Source: Eubacteriales bacterium
GTDB taxonomy: Bacteria; Bacillota; Clostridia; Lachnospirales; Lachnospiraceae
Assembly: GCA_030539055.1 (NCBI GenBank)
Contig: JAUNSV010000002.1
Location: forward strand, 1 to 64,000
DNA: 64,000 nucleotides
Reading direction: 5' to 3'
Below are positions 63,744 through 64,000 of this stretch, in pieces; the first letter of the stretch is position 1, and the number at the start of each line of letters is the position of its first letter. The notes beneath the pieces are model-generated. The model worked only from the letters and a program-made list of their open reading frames with translations, ran no database searches and was not told where the DNA came from. Both the position numbers and the translations under genes were made by a program.

Positions 63744-64000
63744 TATTACTTTCCAATATATTTGATAATATTTTATTTACAAAACCATATGATTTTTCAC
63801 TACCATATTTTTTTGCAATCTCAATTGCTTCATTTACAACTATTGATACATCGATTTTTTTTGAAGAATAATATATTTCAAAAATTGCAAGCCTTAGTAT
63901 CGCCATATCTACTTTTGGCACTCTACTTAGCTTGCGATTTGTTAATGTTTGTTCTATTTTTTGATCTATTTCATTAATATGTAATATTAAATCTTTTACT
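63727..64000 (-). CDS. nusB: Transcription antitermination factor NusB, C-terminal part, cut by the window edge
   Basis: The minus-strand frame is open from the window edge to a stop at 63727, giving about 90 residues. It contains RVPKVDMAILRLAIFEIYY, the NusB signature (KVDRAILRLAVYEL in relatives), then VVNEAIEIAKKYGSEKSYGFVNKIL, the conserved C-terminal helix. The upstream part (DLILHINEIDQKIEQ) matches the helix before it. The true start lies beyond the window. It overlaps xseA by 17 bases, the normal gene order for this operon. NusB binds boxA RNA during rRNA transcription. Confidence 0.92.
   Translation of the reverse strand, partial: VKDLILHINEIDQKIEQTLTNRKLSRVPKVDMAILRLAIFEIYYSSKKIDVSIVVNEAIEIAKKYGSEKSYGFVNKILSNILESNSEKTI

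Overview
The window is a dense, very AT-rich (well over 65% A+T by eye) bacterial chromosome segment. It has strong AGGAGG-type ribosome binding sites, short intergenic gaps and many ATGA/TAATG stop-start overlaps. Gene content points to an anaerobic low-GC Firmicute of class Clostridia: an [FeFe]-hydrogenase-like sensor next to a SpoIIE-type phosphatase, a T-box leader, iron-sulfur L-serine dehydratase in two subunits, a BMP-type nucleoside ABC transporter, type II pantothenate kinase, and a nusB-xseA-xseB-ispA-tlyA-nadK-argR-recN block. A Lachnospirales-like relative is plausible, but I cannot name a species. No rRNA, tRNA, CRISPR array, phage gene or insertion sequence was seen. 57 protein genes are called; one runs off each edge (1..82 and 63727..64000).

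Layout. 1-5.2 kb (minus strand): a BMP lipoprotein, a double ATPase and two permeases of a nucleoside importer, with a putative attenuator hairpin after the lipoprotein gene, then the start of an unidentified secreted or membrane gene. 5.2-8.2 kb (minus): a three-gene TrpXYZ-type importer behind a clear T-box leader whose best specifier is UGG (Trp). 8.2-14 kb (minus): a 1917-residue secreted protein of unknown function. 14-21.1 kb (minus): hom-lysC-asd followed by a TPP enzyme, a GIY-YIG protein and an NhaC-like antiporter. 21.2-23.5 kb (plus): thrC-thrB from an overlapping divergent promoter. Together hom, lysC, asd, thrC and thrB make the full aspartate-to-threonine pathway. 23.5-27.8 kb (minus): a FecBCD-type importer operon that also encodes a methyltransferase and a THEP1-type NTPase. 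27.9-30.9 kb (plus): NfeD, SPFH protein and serine dehydratase. 30.9-32.9 kb (minus): KDG kinase and a KDPG aldolase-VOC fusion. 33.1-38.8 kb (plus): an Opp-type peptide importer whose binding protein looks circularly permuted. 38.9-43.1 kb (minus): iron alcohol dehydrogenase, then a PP2C/SpoIIE phosphatase with an [FeFe]-hydrogenase-PAS sensor. 43.2-54.5 kb (minus): eleven tightly packed genes covering envelope glycan export, phospholipid acylation, a VanRS-like two-component system, an ABC system with a 783-residue membrane partner, class II aldolase and a LysR regulator. 54.5-55.5 kb (plus): an L,D-transpeptidase that may be translated from a leaderless mRNA. 55.4-64 kb (minus): coaW, a PrsA-like foldase, a PAP2-related protein, and recN back to nusB.

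The observations most worth following up are the permuted OppA-like protein, the Trp T-box in front of the TrpXYZ operon, the importer-methyltransferase-NTPase operon, the giant orphan secreted protein, the hydrogenase-like sensor/phosphatase pair, and the leaderless L,D-transpeptidase gene. All functional calls rest on motif recognition by eye; no database search was possible.
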